Source: JACVCS01 sp038328575 (GTDB taxonomy: Bacteria; Planctomycetota; Phycisphaerae; Phycisphaerales; UBA1924). From it: DNA of 64,000 bases. The notes below the pieces were generated by a model. That model saw nothing but the letters and a program-made list of their open reading frames with translations, made no database searches and was not told where the DNA came from. Positions 61,865 to 64,000 of this stretch are shown piece after piece. Position numbers and translations under genes: made by a program. The stretch is from contig JBBQMD010000006.1 in assembly GCA_038328575.1 (NCBI GenBank), positions 1-64,000 on the forward strand. Reading direction: 5' to 3'. Numbering within the stretch: the first letter of the stretch is position 1; every line of letters starts with the position of its first letter.

Positions 61865-64000
61865 TCAAGAGTTGGGGCCGGCCTGATACTCGTACGCGGT
61901 CTTGATGTTCTCACGCATATACCCGCCCGAGCTGGCGCGCACGGCGTTGACGACGACGCCCAGGAGCTCGCCCTTGGAATCGCTGAGCTGATCGCGGAGG
62001 CGGGCGACGAGGCCGCGCTTCTCGCTGTTGGCGCGAACGACGAGCAACGTCGCGTCGCAGCGGTTGGCGAGGCCGACGCCGTCGCTCGAGACGACGCCCG
62101 GCGCGACATCGATGATGATGAGGTCAAACGACTCGCCAGCCTCGCGGATGATTTGCGACATCGAGTCGGTCGGCAGGCGCTCGGGGACAGCGCGATTGGC
62201 GCCCGAGCCGGCCGAGAGCAGCGAGAGGTTCTGGAACGCCGTGGCCTGCACGGCGCTCTTGAACTCCGCCTTGCGGGCCAGGACATCGGCGAGGCCCGGC
62301 CCCTCGCTGAGCTTGAGCACCTTGTGCAAACAGGGCTTGCGGAAGTTGGCATCCACCAGCAGCACGCGCAGCTCGCTGGCGGCGAAGCCCATCGCCAGGT
62401 TGGTCGCGGTGGTCGTCGCGCCCGAGCCGGGGTTGCCCGAGATCACCATCAGCGACTTGGCGCCGATCTGGTTCATGCGCTTGACCAAGTTGGCCCGAAG
62501 CTGCCGGAACCCTTCGCTCACGGCGCCCGTCGGCGCATCGCGAAACGCGGTCTCGACGTTGGCGGGGCGCGTCGGGTCTTCGCCCGCCAGCGGGATGATG
62601 CCCAGGAGCTTGAGACGCGGGATGACGCCGATATCGGCCGGCCCGCGGACGCGCTGGTCTAGCGCTTCGCGCAGGACGATGCCGGCGCCGGTGAGGCCCA
62701 CCAACAACGCCACGCCGAGCGGGATCATGAATGTCAGTCGCGGGAACGACAGCGAGTCGGGCGTGCGCGGGGCCTCAAGGCGGCGGATGCGCCCGATGCG
62801 CTCGCCGCGCACGAGCTCGTCCAGGAGCTGAATCTCACGCAGGGCCGCGGAGATCTCGTCCAGGCGACGCCCGTTCCGCTCCTTGCTCTGCTGGATGTCG
62901 TCAAGGCGCTTGCGGGCCCCGGTGGATCGCTGCAGCTCAAGGCGGACCTCGTCGCGCTGGCGCGTCTGCTCCGCGAGGTTTACCTGTCCCTGGCGTAGCG
63001 ATTGCTCGATGCTGTCCTTGTCCTCAAGGAAGATCTTCTCAAGCTCCTTGGCAAGCTCGGAGTTGAGCTGGGCCGTCACGGCGTCCACGCGCGTGCGCAG
63101 GGCGATGCGGTCCTTGTGATTCTCGCCATAGCCGCGCTGCGCGAACGACTCGTCCTCCGCGGTCAGGTCGTTCAGCCGTGTCTTCATGGACTGGATCACC
63201 GGCTGGCGCTCCGCCATCGAGCGCTGCACGTCGGAATACGCGATGCCGCCGTCGCGCTTGAGCTGCTCCTCGATGCGCTTGAGCGCCGTCTGGGCAAACT
63301 GAATCCGCTGGTCCGCGTCGGAGATCAACGAGTTCAGCACCATCTCGCGGTTGAGCAAGCCAGATGACTGCTCGCCAATCGCGGTGATCTTGTTCTTGTC
63401 GATAATCTCCTGCTCGTTTCGCGCCAGCGAGTCCAGCTCGGTCTGCATGCGCGAACGCTCCGCCTCCAGCGGGCCCTTGCGGTCGCCCGCGGCGTTGCGG
63501 TTGCGGTTGCGAAGATCCTCAAAGTACGACGAGTGTACCGCGGACGCGATGATCGCGACGTCGTCGCGCTCCGGCCCGCTCACCGACAGCTCCATGAGCG
63601 ACGTGCCCGCGATCGCTCGCGCGCTGACCATGTCGCGCAGGCTGTTGACCGCGTCAGAGATCAGCATGACCTTCTGACCGGTCGAGGGGTCTTCCTTGTA
63701 GAACTTCTGCGCCCACTTGGTCTGCTCACGAAGCTGCGGGTTCCGCTCCACAGCGTCACGCAGCGTGCGGTCGGCCGTCAGCACGCGCGACTCGGTCATC
63801 GAGAAGCGCTCGAACTCTTCGCGATCGGTCGCCGCAGAGTCCGCTTCGAGCACCGATCGCACGGGCGGGAAGACCTGGTACGTCGAGGTCGAGCGCCAGA
63901 CGGGGCTCGTGCGCTTGAGCACCTCGTTCGCGACCGCGCCCAGCGCTACGCCCGCGCTGCCCGCGACCACCAGCAACCACTTGTACTTGCGCAGGATGCG
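61865..64000 (-). CDS. Wzc/BY-kinase-like polysaccharide co-polymerase, 5' end beyond the window
   Basis: Incomplete: the frame stays open to base 64000, reading RILRKYKWLLVVAG into the first membrane helix, so the start lies outside. At least 711 aa. Layout: helix 1, Wzz-like periplasmic domain with long coiled coils (residues about 150-380 of the visible part, ending in a conserved VRGERIGRIRRLEAPRTPDS-type PxxP stretch), helix 2 (FMIPLGVALLVGLTGAGIVL), and a P-loop kinase-like domain. Walker A reads SGNPGSGATTTATN, with Ala where Lys is expected; Walker A' is LLVDANFRKP; Walker B is LIIIDVAPGVV. The C-terminus carries only YEY rather than a tyrosine cluster. It regulates polysaccharide chain length or export. 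Confidence 0.9.
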   Translation of the reverse strand, partial: RILRKYKWLLVVAGSAGVALGAVANEVLKRTSPVWRSTSTYQVFPPVRSVLEADSAATDREEFERFSMTESRVLTADRTLRDAVERNPQLREQTKWAQKFYKEDPSTGQKVMLISDAVNSLRDMVSARAIAGTSLMELSVSGPERDDVAIIASAVHSSYFEDLRNRNRNAAGDRKGPLEAERSRMQTELDSLARNEQEIIDKNKITAIGEQSSGLLNREMVLNSLISDADQRIQFAQTALKRIEEQLKRDGGIAYSDVQRSMAERQPVIQSMKTRLNDLTAEDESFAQRGYGENHKDRIALRTRVDAVTAQLNSELAKELEKIFLEDKDSIEQSLRQGQVNLAEQTRQRDEVRLELQRSTGARKRLDDIQQSKERNGRRLDEISAALREIQLLDELVRGERIGRIRRLEAPRTPDSLSFPRLTFMIPLGVALLVGLTGAGIVLREALDQRVRGPADIGVIPRLKLLGIIPLAGEDPTRPANVETAFRDAPTGAVSEGFRQLRANLVKRMNQIGAKSLMVISGNPGSGATTTATNLAMGFAASELRVLLVDANFRKPCLHKVLKLSEGPGLADVLARKAEFKSAVQATAFQNLSLLSAGSGANRAVPERLPTDSMSQIIREAGESFDLIIIDVAPGVVSSDGVGLANRCDATLLVVRANSEKRGLVARLRDQLSDSKGELLGVVVNAVRASSGGYMRENIKTAYEYQAGPNS

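Overview
The window is high-GC bacterial chromosome. It reads as a planctomycete, most probably of the Phycisphaerae. The basis is the DUF1800/DUF1501 pair, the pseudopilin-type (prepilin N-methylation) protein, the Minf_1886-family protein, the GC-type dockerin-like C-terminus, an outer-membrane porin, and an alternative complex III (ACIII) operon joined to a caa3 oxidase. The lineage is inferred from gene content; no rRNA is present. Nearly all of the sequence is ordinary, densely packed coding DNA. I see no CRISPR array, transposase, integrase, prophage or toxin-antitoxin locus.

Layout. 0-10 kb: a tRNA-Leu(TAA), a tandem pair of paralogous exported proteins of unknown function, an orphan sugar-type ABC ATPase, a parvulin-type foldase, a pseudopilin-like protein and LepA. 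10-15 kb: an ECF sigma factor translationally coupled to a small membrane protein, then a large secreted lamin-tail/dockerin-like protein that ends at a clear terminator. 15-25 kb: QueG, a TIM-barrel isomerase-like protein, a sensor kinase, a tricorn-type protease, a SPOR-like membrane protein, HisS and a Minf_1886-family protein.

25-44 kb is the centrepiece. A minus-strand operon of about 17 kb runs actA-actB-actC-actD-actE-actF, then a small membrane protein, SCO, coxB, coxA, coxC, coxD and a membrane-anchored protein. It encodes a whole quinol-to-oxygen branch: ACIII oxidises quinol and passes electrons to a caa3-type oxidase that carries its own cytochrome c domain. Copper delivery (SCO) lies inside the operon, and haem A synthase (ctaA) is transcribed divergently from its head. 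Many junctions are 1-4 nt overlaps, which indicates translational coupling.

44-64 kb: DUF1800, DUF1501 and a SpoIIE phosphatase; rplU with a terminator; typA/bipA; an unknown exported protein; an OprP-like porin facing a phoB-phoR-like two-component pair followed by tsaB (possibly a phosphate-response locus); and the start of a polysaccharide cluster (WecA-like transferase, nucleotide-sugar epimerase, and a BY-kinase-like protein cut by the window edge).

The most interesting unexplained structure is non-coding. A short palindrome (core TTCTAGAAGA) recurs at three gene starts, one of them inside a larger nested inverted repeat. Several families of degenerate tandem 7-11-mers, each confined to spacers, recur across the window. 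A hairpin sharing a 13-base word occurs downstream of two unrelated genes. No wholly new multi-gene system stands out; the best candidates for new biology are the uncharacterised members of the respiratory operon, the paralogous exported pair, and the BY-kinase-like protein that lacks the Walker A lysine.
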